From positions 186,001 to 250,000 of the forward strand of contig NZ_JBOBFT010000004.1 in NCBI RefSeq assembly GCF_050587525.1: 64,000 bases of DNA. The letters run 5' to 3'. The position numbers were made by a program, and so were the translations under genes. Below, piece after piece: positions 1 through 7,182 of the stretch. Under the pieces are notes generated by a model that searched no databases, was not told where the DNA came from, and worked only from the letters and a program-made list of their open reading frames with translations. This DNA is from Plantibacter sp050587525 (GTDB taxonomy: Bacteria > Actinomycetota > Actinomycetes > Actinomycetales > Microbacteriaceae). Numbering within the stretch: position 1 is the first letter of the stretch; every line of letters begins with the position of its first letter.

Positions 1-53
1 CCCAGGCTCGTGAGACGAGCGGCGTTCGCGTCCGGAGTCGAAGGTATGTCCAC
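1..53 (-). CDS. 5' end of an unidentified, probably SOS-controlled gene (partial)
   Basis: Reading leftward off the window, a GTG at 53 opens a frame without stops (MDIPSTPDANAARLTSLG...). It lies exactly 6 nt after a TATTCT -10 element at 60-65, the spacing seen at many leaderless starts in this window. An alternative ATG at 57 opens another stop-free frame (MSGHTFDSGRERR...), but it is only 2 nt from the -10 and so less likely. A LexA-type box overlaps the -35 position. The product cannot be named from 17 codons. SOS control is inferred from the box only. Confidence 0.35.
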   Translation of the reverse strand, partial: MDIPSTPDANAARLTSL

Positions 54-59
54 TCATCA

Positions 60-95
60 AGAATACCAAGGGCCCGTGTTCTAGAACAGGGGTTC
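60..95 (-). promoter_or_regulatory. Promoter with LexA/SOS box
   Basis: On the minus strand a -35-like TGTTCT (83-88) and a -10 TATTCT (60-65) are 17 bp apart. GAAC-AGGG-GTTC at 84-95 matches the actinobacterial LexA box GAAC-N4-GTTC, and its flanks extend it to TAGAACAGGGGTTCGA against the consensus TCGAAC-N4-GTTCGA. The box covers the -35, as expected for repression of the leftward gene. Confidence 0.5.
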
Positions 96-137
96 GAACG
101 AATCTGTGGAGAACTGGTGCTGCGCGACTGGACCCCA

Positions 138-280
138 CACTTCGACAAGCTCAGTGACCGGGAGTGAGAGGCGCGGCAGAATTGTGAGGGCAACGCACTT
201 CGACAAGCTCAGCGACCGGGAGAACACTTCGACAAGCTCAGTGACCGGGAGAACACTTCGACAGGCTCAGCGACCGGGCC
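138..280. repeat. Four-copy cluster of a dispersed 27-bp repeat
   Basis: The core CACTTCGACAAGCTCAGTGA, followed by CCGGGAG, occurs at 138-164, 196-222, 225-251 and 254-280. Copies differ by one or two bases (AAG/AGG, GTG/GCG). Inverse copies lie at 22966-22990, 40051-40075 and 40097-40121. Spurious translations give strings such as FDKLSDR and PEPVEG, known from mis-annotated proteins in many genomes. The surrounding 54-329 region holds no convincing gene. Confidence 0.8.
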
Positions 281-329
281 CGGTGCAGGGCGGAGCGAGG
301 GCTCACGACCTCTCACGCGCCCAGCGACG

Positions 330-1271
330 TCAGACGCGGGAAGCGACGACGAAGACACGACGGAACGGCATGATCGTCGTTCCCTGAGCACTGATCGGGA
401 ACGCATCGCGCAACAACGCTCGATACTCCCCCACGAAACGCTCGCGCAGGCCATCGGGAAGCGCATCGATCACGGGACGAGCGTGCGTCCCCGCGATGAA
501 CTCGAACACGGGGTCCTCACCCGTCAGAACATGGGAGTACGTGGTCTCCCAGGCATCGACGGACCACCCCGGCCGCGAGAGGTCCTCGAGGTAGACGGCA
601 GGGTCGAAGGACACACGGTCGGTCGTCGATGGCGTGAACTCCGCATAGGGACCGGACGTGGCGAGTTCGGCGAGCAGCACGTGAGCAGGAGCTCGGAAGT
701 TGCCGGGCACCTGGAACGCGAAGGCACCGCCAGGACCCACCTGATCGGCGAGCACGGGAAGGACCGCACGATGAGTAGGGACCCACTGCAGCGTCGCGTT
801 TCTCACGAGGAGATCGACGGGCACGGACTCCGGACCCGCGACGGTACCGGGGGCACCAGCACGAGCACCCGCACCAGCACCCGCACCAGCACCAGCACCG
901 ACAGCGACACCGACAGCGCGCCACTCCACGAGATCACCGACACGATAGGACACCCGCGCATCGGTGTTGTCCGCGGTCGCGCGACCGATCATCTCCGGAC
1001 TGGAATCGATACCCTCGATCCACGCTTCCGGCCACCGCTCACGCAGCGCGGGCGTCCCGTTGCCCGGACCGCAGCCGAGGTCGACGATCCGCGATGCCGA
1101 CGACAGGTGCACCTGCGCGAGCAGATCCCGGAACGGACGCGTGCGTTCATCGGCGAACCGAAGGTATTGGGAGGGGTTCCAGTCTGATCCGTTCGTCCCG
1201 TCGGCACCGCGCTCGATCCGCGCCGCACCTTCCGGCTCGGAGGGAGCAGCATCCTGCATCGGCGTCACCAT
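330..1271 (-). CDS. tam: Trans-aconitate 2-methyltransferase-like SAM-dependent methyltransferase
   Basis: 313 aa. A class I SAM methyltransferase: it contains WNPSQYLRFADERTRPF, the SAM-binding IVDLGCGPGN and later LLVRNATLQWVPTHR, all typical of Tam, which methylates trans-aconitate formed from cis-aconitate. The start at 1271 overlaps the stop of the upstream GH110 gene by 7 nt, so it is the last gene of the iolB-iolD-GH110 operon; ATG at 1259 is an alternative. An Ala-Gly insertion (about residues 120-145), encoded by a repetitive tract at 852-918, interrupts the catalytic domain and is not part of the family fold. The family call is firm; trans-aconitate as substrate is inferred. Confidence 0.8.
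   Translation of the reverse strand: MVTPMQDAAPSEPEGAARIERGADGTNGSDWNPSQYLRFADERTRPFRDLLAQVHLSSASRIVDLGCGPGNGTPALRERWPEAWIEGIDSSPEMIGRATADNTDARVSYRVGDLVEWRAVGVAVGAGAGAGAGAGARAGAPGTVAGPESVPVDLLVRNATLQWVPTHRAVLPVLADQVGPGGAFAFQVPGNFRAPAHVLLAELATSGPYAEFTPSTTDRVSFDPAVYLEDLSRPGWSVDAWETTYSHVLTGEDPVFEFIAGTHARPVIDALPDGLRERFVGEYRALLRDAFPISAQGTTIMPFRRVFVVASRV
852..918. repeat. Imperfect GCACCAGCACC-type tandem tract inside tam
   Basis: Repeated 6/12-bp units (CACCAG, CACCCG) encode a (Gly-Ala)n run in Tam, followed by GACACCGACAGCG units. The unit length keeps the frame, so expansion only lengthens a loop. Confidence 0.7.
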
Positions 1272-3286
1272 GCCGCCAGTCTACGAAGCCCTTCCGATGC
1301 CGATCCGGCCGCGTCGCCGTTCATCGCTGCGCCACCGACCGTCGCTGCACCATCAACCATCGCCGCACCATCAACCATCGCCGCGCCATCAACCATCGCC
1401 ACACCGCCACCCGTCTTCGCACCACACACGACGACGTCCTCGACGACCGGCACAACACCCGCTCCGAAGTCGTTCCCCTCGATGACGATGTCGGTCGACG
1501 CGAGGAAACGGAACGTCGGCAGGGCATCGCGAGCACCACTTCCGACCTGCGCAGCGCCGACCCTCGTCACCCGGTTCCCGGAGAAGCGGAGCCCCTGAAC
1601 GCTCTTCGCCTCCACGAGCGTCACCTCACCGACGACGAACTCGTTGCCCTCGATCACGATGCCACGATGCACGGGGACCGACGCGTGGACGAAGACGTTG
1701 GTCGGCTCGATCGAGATGATCGGGCTCGCACCGTCGACGAAGACGTTGTCGCGGATCACCACATCGGTCACGGGACCGGACTCGAACCACTGGTGGGCGT
1801 CCGCGGAGATCGAGATGCTCGCCATCGAGAGCCGCTCGAACCGATTGCGCTCGATGCGGACGGGTCGGCGAGTCGTCACGAGGATGGCTCGCGTCGGCGT
1901 GTTCCGGAACGTGCATCCGGTGATGGTGACCCGCGGCGTGTAGGTGATGTTCTCGACCACGAACGCACCGGCACGGACCGCCTCGATCGTCACCTCCGCG
2001 GGAAGGTCCGTGGTGAACACGACGGTCATCCGTCGGAGGTCACGAGCGTGGTCCCGTCCGCTCGGTCCGTCGACCGATGCGACGACGAGCGCGGAGGCCC
2101 CAGGGCCACCGACGGCGACGAGCCTCGCGACGTCGACGATCTCGACCCGGTCTCCCGCGAAACAGGCGAGGAACCCGGCCGACTCCGGGTGGGCGTACTC
2201 GAGCACGAGAGTGCGATCGTCTGGACGGTCGACGACGCGCAGGTACGTCCCGTGGACGTTGATCGGGTCGTCGTGCGGACCGTCGAACACGCAGTCGCGC
2301 ACGATGACGTCACCCGCCACGCCGGAGAACTGCAGGAAGTCCGCGAACCCGGCAGTACTCCGTCCGGAGCCGTCCGGCGTCTGGAAGACGACGCGCTCGA
2401 CCGTCACGTCCCGACTCAATTGCGCCACGACCCCGAACCCGTGGAGATAGTTCACGCGCAGGTCCTCGAGGGTGACGTCGGTGCTCTGGAGGAGCAGCAT
2501 CCCGGGGTGATCACGTGTGGTCCGTCGCATCTGGTACACGAGACCGATGTCGCGGGGCGCGGCACTGGGACGCACGTAATCCAACCGGATCCGACCGCCG
2601 CCGAGATCCGTCGCACGGTCGACGCCCACGAACAGCGGGTTGTCGCCGCGCACGGTTCGCGCGGCAGCCGGATCGTGGATCTGCGTGTACTCGAGCGCAT
2701 CCGTCGCGGACCAGTACGGTTCGCCCGTGGCGGGACTGGTCTCGCCGAGCCAGTGCACGGTTCGCCCGTCGACCCGGTAGGGATTCGTCCCCGGGACCTC
2801 GATCACCCGGTATGCGGCGCCGTCCGGAGCACGTCCGGCCTCGACGACGGACGCGTCAACGACCGTCGCGGCCGCGACATCCAGCGTGACACCACGGAAC
2901 CGCACACGCTCGCTGTCGATGACCGCGAACGTGGTTTGCAGCCCGTGGGAGACGAACCGAGAACCGTTGCCCTCGATCGTGAGATCGCTGACCCCCTCGA
3001 CCAGGATGCCGATCGTCTTGACCCGGTGCCGTTCGTCGTCCCCGACCGTGTTGGACACGTACAGCTCACGCCTGACGGCGTGCTCCGGCCACAGGTGGTA
3101 CTCGCCCGCGGGGAAGTCGATGACGACGGGGCCGTCGATCGTCCGCGCATGGGCGAGCGCCGCGCGGACGGCGGGTGCGGAGTCCGCATCGCCGTCCGGG
3201 TCGGCTCCGAACCACGTCACGTCGACGACCGTCACGGCAGCGGCAGCGGCAGCGGCATCAGCATCAGCAGCGGCATCAGCACCCAT
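1265..3286 (-). CDS. GH110 alpha-galactosidase (right-handed beta-helix)
   Basis: 673 aa. A parallel beta-helix glycosidase resembling GH110 enzymes, which hydrolyse terminal alpha-1,3-linked galactose (the linkage of blood group B and linear B). The fold shows as many short 'ITGCTFRN'-like coils. The FLQFSG ... FDGPHDDPINVHGTYLR block (residues about 317-350, Asp-Asp 339-340) is the conserved core with the presumed catalytic acids. No signal peptide is visible, so it should act in the cytoplasm. The ATG at 3286 is 11 nt after the iolD stop. The N-terminus is Ala/Asp-rich, and the C-terminus (about residues 630-673) is a low-complexity tail with MVDGAA repeats. The family call is good; the actual linkage is untested. 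Confidence 0.75.
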   Translation of the reverse strand: MGADAAADADAAAAAAAVTVVDVTWFGADPDGDADSAPAVRAALAHARTIDGPVVIDFPAGEYHLWPEHAVRRELYVSNTVGDDERHRVKTIGILVEGVSDLTIEGNGSRFVSHGLQTTFAVIDSERVRFRGVTLDVAAATVVDASVVEAGRAPDGAAYRVIEVPGTNPYRVDGRTVHWLGETSPATGEPYWSATDALEYTQIHDPAAARTVRGDNPLFVGVDRATDLGGGRIRLDYVRPSAAPRDIGLVYQMRRTTRDHPGMLLLQSTDVTLEDLRVNYLHGFGVVAQLSRDVTVERVVFQTPDGSGRSTAGFADFLQFSGVAGDVIVRDCVFDGPHDDPINVHGTYLRVVDRPDDRTLVLEYAHPESAGFLACFAGDRVEIVDVARLVAVGGPGASALVVASVDGPSGRDHARDLRRMTVVFTTDLPAEVTIEAVRAGAFVVENITYTPRVTITGCTFRNTPTRAILVTTRRPVRIERNRFERLSMASISISADAHQWFESGPVTDVVIRDNVFVDGASPIISIEPTNVFVHASVPVHRGIVIEGNEFVVGEVTLVEAKSVQGLRFSGNRVTRVGAAQVGSGARDALPTFRFLASTDIVIEGNDFGAGVVPVVEDVVVCGAKTGGGVAMVDGAAMVDGAAMVDGAATVGGAAMNGDAAGSASEGLRRLAAW
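1347..1400. repeat. Three 18-bp tandem repeats in the GH110 3' end
   Basis: GCACCATCAACCATCGCC is repeated three times (1347-1364, 1365-1382, 1383-1400, the last with one change) and encodes the (AAMVDG)n tail. A second simple tract, GCAGCG/GCATCA, at 3235-3283 encodes the Ala/Asp-rich N-terminus of the same protein. Confidence 0.85.
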
Positions 3287-3297
3287 GACCGGTGAGC

Positions 3298-5238
3298 TCA
3301 CAGGTGCGGGCGCTGCGCCAGGCGGTCGATCTCGTACTGGGCCCTCGCCGCAGCGGTGCTCTCGATCTGCGACACCTCGGCGACCGGGACGTCCCACCAC
3401 CACCCTCCGTCAACACCGGGAGCAGTCGGATCCGAGCGCACGTACACGGCCGTCGTCTCCTCCGCGGCCAGGGCCTCCCGAACAGCGGAGCGGAACTCGT
3501 CGAGCCCGTTCGCCTCGATGACGTGCGCGCCCAGGCTCCGGACGTTCGCCGCGAGGTCCACGGGCAGGATTCCGCCGTCGAGCCGCGAGGTGTCGACGTT
3601 CCGGTACCGGTACTTCGTCCCGAATCTCTGCGAACCGACCGACTCGGAGAGGTTGCCGATCGAGGCGAAGCCCTGGTTGTCGATGAGCACGATGACGAGC
3701 TTCGTGCGCTCGGCTACCGCGGTCACGATCTCCTGGGAGAGCATGAGGTACGAACCGTCGCCGACGAGCGCAACGACCTGGCGCTCCGGCGCCGCCATCT
3801 TGACGCCGAGGGCGCCGGCGATCTCGTAGCCCATCGTTGAGAAGCCGTACTCCACGTGGTACTGCTTCGCGGAGCGCGGCTGCCAGAGGCGGTGCAGATC
3901 GCCTGGGGCGGAGCCGGCGGCGTTCACGATGACGTCCTCGTCGGCGAGTTCCTCGTTGAGGATGCCGAGGAGGCCGATCTGCGCGGGCAGGCTGATCCCG
4001 TCCGGCGACGCGGCGGGTGCGGCCGCTGCGATGGCGGCTGCGCGCGTCGCCTCCCAGGCCTCGCGCGCCGCGGTGATCTCGGCCAGGTAGGCGTCGCCCG
4101 TCGTGTGCCCGGCGAGCAGCGCGCCGAGTTCGACGAGGCTCTCGCGTGCGTCACCGACGACCGCGTGGCCCGCGAGCTTGATCGCGTCGAGGCCCGCGAC
4201 GTTGAGGTTCAGGAAACGGACGTCGTCGCGCTGGAAGAGCGCCTTCGAGGAGGTCGTGAAGTCGGAGTAGCGCGTGCCGATGCCGATCACGAGGTCGGCC
4301 GTGGACGCGAGGGCGTTCGCCGCGATGGTGCCGGTGGAGCCGACGCCGCCGAGGTCCATCGGGTGACCGGCCGGGAGGGAGCCCTTGCCGGCGTGCGTCT
4401 GCCCGACGGGGATCCCCCATCGCTCGCTCAGCTCCGCCAGAGCCGCGTTGGCCTCCGAGTACTGGACGCCGCCGCCCGCGACGATGAAGGGGCGCTTCGC
4501 CTGGGCGATGAGGTCGGCGGCGGCCCGCACGGAGTCGATGTCGGCTCGGGTCCGCGCGACCGTCCAGACGCGCTTGCGGAAGAACTCGACGGGCCAGTCG
4601 TGCGCTTCCGCCTGGACGTCCTCGGGCAGGGCGATCGTGACGGCGCCGGTCTGCGCCGGATCCGTGAGCACCCGCATCGCGTTGAGGAGCGAGAGCGGCA
4701 GCTGCTCTGCCCGCCACACGCGGTCGAAGAACGCGGAGACGGGACGGAACGCATCGTTCACGGTCACGTCCTGCGACTCGCTGCGCTCCAGCTGCTGCAG
4801 GACGGGGTCCGGTGCGCGCGACGCGAAGGTATCGGCGGGAAGGAGGAGTACGGGGATCCGGTTCACGGTCGCCAGAGCTGCACCCGTGATCATGTTGGTC
4901 GCGCCTGGACCGACCGACGTCGTCACGGCGAGCGTCGACAGACGGTTGCGCTGCTTCGCGAAACCGGATGCGGCGTGCACGGCACCCTGCTCGTTGCGAG
5001 CCAGGTAGTAGGGCATCGTCGTCGGGTCGTCGAGTTCAGCTTCGAGGAGCGCCTGGCCCAGACCGGCGACGTTCCCGTGGCCGAAGATGCCGAACACGCC
5101 CTCGATGACGCGGTGCTCGACGCCGTCCCGCAGCGTGAACTGCTGCGAGAGGAAGCGCACGATCGCCTGGCTGACGGTCAGGCGGACGGTCTCGGACCTC
5201 GTCGTGGCGGCGGGCTGGTTGCTCGGGGTGGTGGTCAT
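3298..5238 (-). CDS. iolD: 3D-(3,5/4)-trihydroxycyclohexane-1,2-dione acylhydrolase
   Basis: 646 aa, full length. A thiamine-diphosphate enzyme that opens the ring of trihydroxycyclohexane-1,2-dione to 5-deoxy-glucuronate in myo-inositol catabolism. Domains in order are an N-terminal pyrimidine-binding domain (YYLARNEQGAVHAASGFAKQ), a central domain, and a C-terminal PP domain with GDGS at 493-496 and the distal Asn in IDNQGFASIG (about 521-523). The C-terminal VDGGWWWDVPVAEVS is characteristic of IolD. The ATG overlaps the iolB stop (ATGA), so the two are translationally coupled. GH110 and tam follow on the same transcript. Confidence 0.95.
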   Translation of the reverse strand: MTTTPSNQPAATTRSETVRLTVSQAIVRFLSQQFTLRDGVEHRVIEGVFGIFGHGNVAGLGQALLEAELDDPTTMPYYLARNEQGAVHAASGFAKQRNRLSTLAVTTSVGPGATNMITGAALATVNRIPVLLLPADTFASRAPDPVLQQLERSESQDVTVNDAFRPVSAFFDRVWRAEQLPLSLLNAMRVLTDPAQTGAVTIALPEDVQAEAHDWPVEFFRKRVWTVARTRADIDSVRAAADLIAQAKRPFIVAGGGVQYSEANAALAELSERWGIPVGQTHAGKGSLPAGHPMDLGGVGSTGTIAANALASTADLVIGIGTRYSDFTTSSKALFQRDDVRFLNLNVAGLDAIKLAGHAVVGDARESLVELGALLAGHTTGDAYLAEITAAREAWEATRAAAIAAAAPAASPDGISLPAQIGLLGILNEELADEDVIVNAAGSAPGDLHRLWQPRSAKQYHVEYGFSTMGYEIAGALGVKMAAPERQVVALVGDGSYLMLSQEIVTAVAERTKLVIVLIDNQGFASIGNLSESVGSQRFGTKYRYRNVDTSRLDGGILPVDLAANVRSLGAHVIEANGLDEFRSAVREALAAEETTAVYVRSDPTAPGVDGGWWWDVPVAEVSQIESTAAARAQYEIDRLAQRPHL

Positions 5239-6206
5239 TCGCTGTCCTCACTGACGCGGGCGCTCTGGCGTGCCTGCTGCTGTGCGCCGCCGAAGGGCAG
5301 ACGCGGGTCGATGGTCTCGGTGGCCCAGCTCTCGCGGATCCACGTGTGCTGGGGGTCGTCGCTGATGAGCCATTGCCGATCGGCGCGTGCAGGGTCGGCG
5401 GGGCCCGCCATGACGTTGAGGTAGTAGAGGTCGTGACCGGGCGCGGCCACGCTCGGACCGTGGTACCCGTGCGGGATGAGGACGACGTCGCCCGTGTGCA
5501 CCTCGACCGTCACGTCGATCTCGCCCGCTTCCGACGCGTAGACCCGCTGCAACCCGAAGCCGGGCGTGCCGACGGGCGACGGAGCGACCTCGTAGTAGTA
5601 GATCTCCTCGAGGACCGTCTCGGTCTCCCCTGCGACATCGTGCTTGTGCGGCGGGTAGGAGGACCAGTTGCCGCCCGGCGTCATGACCTCGCACACGATG
5701 ATGCGGTCGGCGTCGAGGACGCCGGGGATGCCGAAGTTGTTGACCTGCCGCGAGCAGATGCCGGCGCCGCGGAGCTCGGATGGAACGCTCGACGCCGGAA
5801 TGTACTGGATCGGGAAGGCGCGTTCGGCGACCGCCCACGTGATCGCCACACGGACGGGCGCGGCGGCTCGGAGCTCGAGCCGGGATCCGACGGGTGCGTA
5901 GACCACGTCCGTGACACCCCAGGGCGTCTCCCGTCCGATGAGGTGGTGCCTCTCTGTGCCGTCGTCGGTGCGGACCTCCGCATCGACGGAGCCGCTCAGC
6001 GGGACGACGACCGCCTCACGACCGTCGAGCGAGACGGCGTGGGACTCCCCTGCACCGAGTTCGAGCACGGTGAGACCGGTGTACTGCCAGCCGGTGTGCT
6101 CGGACGCGGCGGCACCGGAATGCTCGGCCCCGCCGATCGTCTCGGGATCGATGTCGACGGTGACGCCACCGTTTGCTCGGCTTCCTGCCGGGTGGTAATA
6201 CTTCAT
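5235..6206 (-). CDS. iolB: 5-deoxy-glucuronate isomerase
   Basis: 323 aa. A bicupin enzyme that isomerises 5-deoxy-glucuronate to 2-deoxy-5-keto-gluconate, the step after IolD. Family markers are SYPPHKHD, ETVLEEIYYYEV and HGYHGPSVAAPGHDLYYLNVMAG, which carry the metal-binding His/Glu residues. The start was set at ATG 6206 (MKYYHPAGSRANGG), the usual IolB N-terminus; an upstream in-frame TTG at 6236 would fall within the operator. It is the first gene of iolB-iolD-GH110-tam, with the operator at 6225-6236 just upstream. Confidence 0.93.
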   Translation of the reverse strand: MKYYHPAGSRANGGVTVDIDPETIGGAEHSGAAASEHTGWQYTGLTVLELGAGESHAVSLDGREAVVVPLSGSVDAEVRTDDGTERHHLIGRETPWGVTDVVYAPVGSRLELRAAAPVRVAITWAVAERAFPIQYIPASSVPSELRGAGICSRQVNNFGIPGVLDADRIIVCEVMTPGGNWSSYPPHKHDVAGETETVLEEIYYYEVAPSPVGTPGFGLQRVYASEAGEIDVTVEVHTGDVVLIPHGYHGPSVAAPGHDLYYLNVMAGPADPARADRQWLISDDPQHTWIRESWATETIDPRLPFGGAQQQARQSARVSEDSE

Positions 6207-6224
6207 GGATAACCCATCATGCGT

Positions 6225-6236
6225 TTGTCCTGACAA
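6225..6236. promoter_or_regulatory. Operator site 1 of the inositol/glycan regulon (TTGTCCTGACAA)
   Basis: A perfect inverted repeat, TTGTC-CT-GACAA, in the iolB/gntR divergent gap. Its core GTCCTGAC fits the HutC-subfamily GntR operator scheme GT-N-NN-N-AC. The same element recurs at 10756-10767, 16626-16637 and 24464-24475. It lies 18 nt upstream of the iolB ATG and could repress both directions. Confidence 0.7.
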
Positions 6237-6348
6237 TAGTTTAACATTACGTACGACTGCCGGCCTTCACTAGGCTGACCCCAGGAGACCGCACCGCCGC
6301 ACTCCCGCGGCACACCGTCCCCGCCTCGACAGAGATGAGACCTCGCCT

Positions 6349-7095
6349 ATGGATTCGTTCACAGCGCTCTTCGACGACCTGGACCGCTCCGGTCCGCTGC
6401 CCCTCTACTTCCAGGTCGCGAGACGGATCGAAGGCGCCATCGAGAGCGGGATGCTGCCCGCCGGCACGAAGCTCGAGAACGAACTCAAGCTCGCCGACGA
6501 CCTCAAGCTGTCCCGCCCGACGATCCGCCGTGCCATCCAGGAGCTCGTGGGCAACGGTCTGCTCGTGCGCCGACGCGGCATCGGCACGCAGGTCGTGCAC
6601 GGCAAGATCACCCGCAAGGTCGAACTCAGCAGCCTCTTCGACGACCTCTCGAGGGACCACAAGGTCCCGACGACGACGCTCCTCGTCCACGAGCTCGTCA
6701 CGCCGTCCGGTGACGTCATGGAGGCGTTGGACCTGAGCTCGCCCGAGCCGATCCTGCACATCAAGCGGCTGCGTCGCGCCGACGGCGACCCGCTCGCACT
6801 CCTCGAGAACTACCTGCCGGCCGAACTGTCGGACATCACGGCCGAACAGCTCGAACGCCAGGGGCTCTATCAGATCCTGCGTGCGCGCGGGACGACGATG
6901 CGTGTCGCGAAACAGCGCATCGGCGCCCGTGCCGCGACCGAGGAGGAGGGCACGCTCTTCGCGCGCCCCGTCGGATCGCCCGTCCTCACGATGTCCCGAA
7001 CCCTCTACGACGACGGAGGTCGCGCGGTCGAGTACGGCGTCCATTCGTATCCTCCGGAGAGCTATTCGTTCGAGATCACCCTCGTCGAGACGTGA
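6349..7095 (+). CDS. GntR/HutC-family transcriptional regulator (UTRA domain)
   Basis: 248 aa. It has an N-terminal winged helix (PLYFQVARRIEGAIESGML ... LKLSRPTIRRAIQELVGNGLLVRRRG, residues about 18-80) and a C-terminal UTRA effector domain (about 100-245, with LENYLPAE and YGVHSYPPE). Members bind a sugar or sugar phosphate and leave GTNNNNAC-type operators. It is divergent from iolB and sits within the island whose four control regions carry such a site, so it is the likely local repressor. The inducer is unknown; an inositol intermediate or glycan product is inferred. No strong Shine-Dalgarno sequence is seen at ATG 6349. Confidence 0.85.
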   Translation: MDSFTALFDDLDRSGPLPLYFQVARRIEGAIESGMLPAGTKLENELKLADDLKLSRPTIRRAIQELVGNGLLVRRRGIGTQVVHGKITRKVELSSLFDDLSRDHKVPTTTLLVHELVTPSGDVMEALDLSSPEPILHIKRLRRADGDPLALLENYLPAELSDITAEQLERQGLYQILRARGTTMRVAKQRIGARAATEEEGTLFARPVGSPVLTMSRTLYDDGGRAVEYGVHSYPPESYSFEITLVET

Positions 7096-7121
7096 TCTGA
7101 CGAGCACTGAGCTGCTGCTAG

Positions 7122-7164
7122 CGCTGCCGCCCGTCCGAGCGAGGTCTCAGGACGGGCGGCAGCG
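7122..7164. terminator. Bidirectional hairpin terminator between gntR and iolA
   Basis: The arms CGCTGCCGCCCGTCC (7122-7136) and their exact complement (7150-7164) form a 15-bp GC-rich stem with a 13-nt loop between convergent genes. No long T-run follows. Confidence 0.7.
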
Positions 7165-7182
7165 GTCGTTCCGGGCGGGCCG

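Noticed and set aside
138..280. CRISPR array
   Set aside because: The repeats are four, unevenly spaced by 2-31 nt, without unique spacers of constant size, and the same unit occurs singly elsewhere; no cas genes.
1094..3295. 733-codon open frame on the plus strand, antisense to GH110
   Set aside because: It is rich in Arg/Asp/Gly/Val with no domains and mirrors the GC-rich codons of the well-supported GH110 gene. Other long antisense frames (3856-5424, 7216-8676, 12785-14368, 15103-16512, 42305-43960) were rejected for the same reason.
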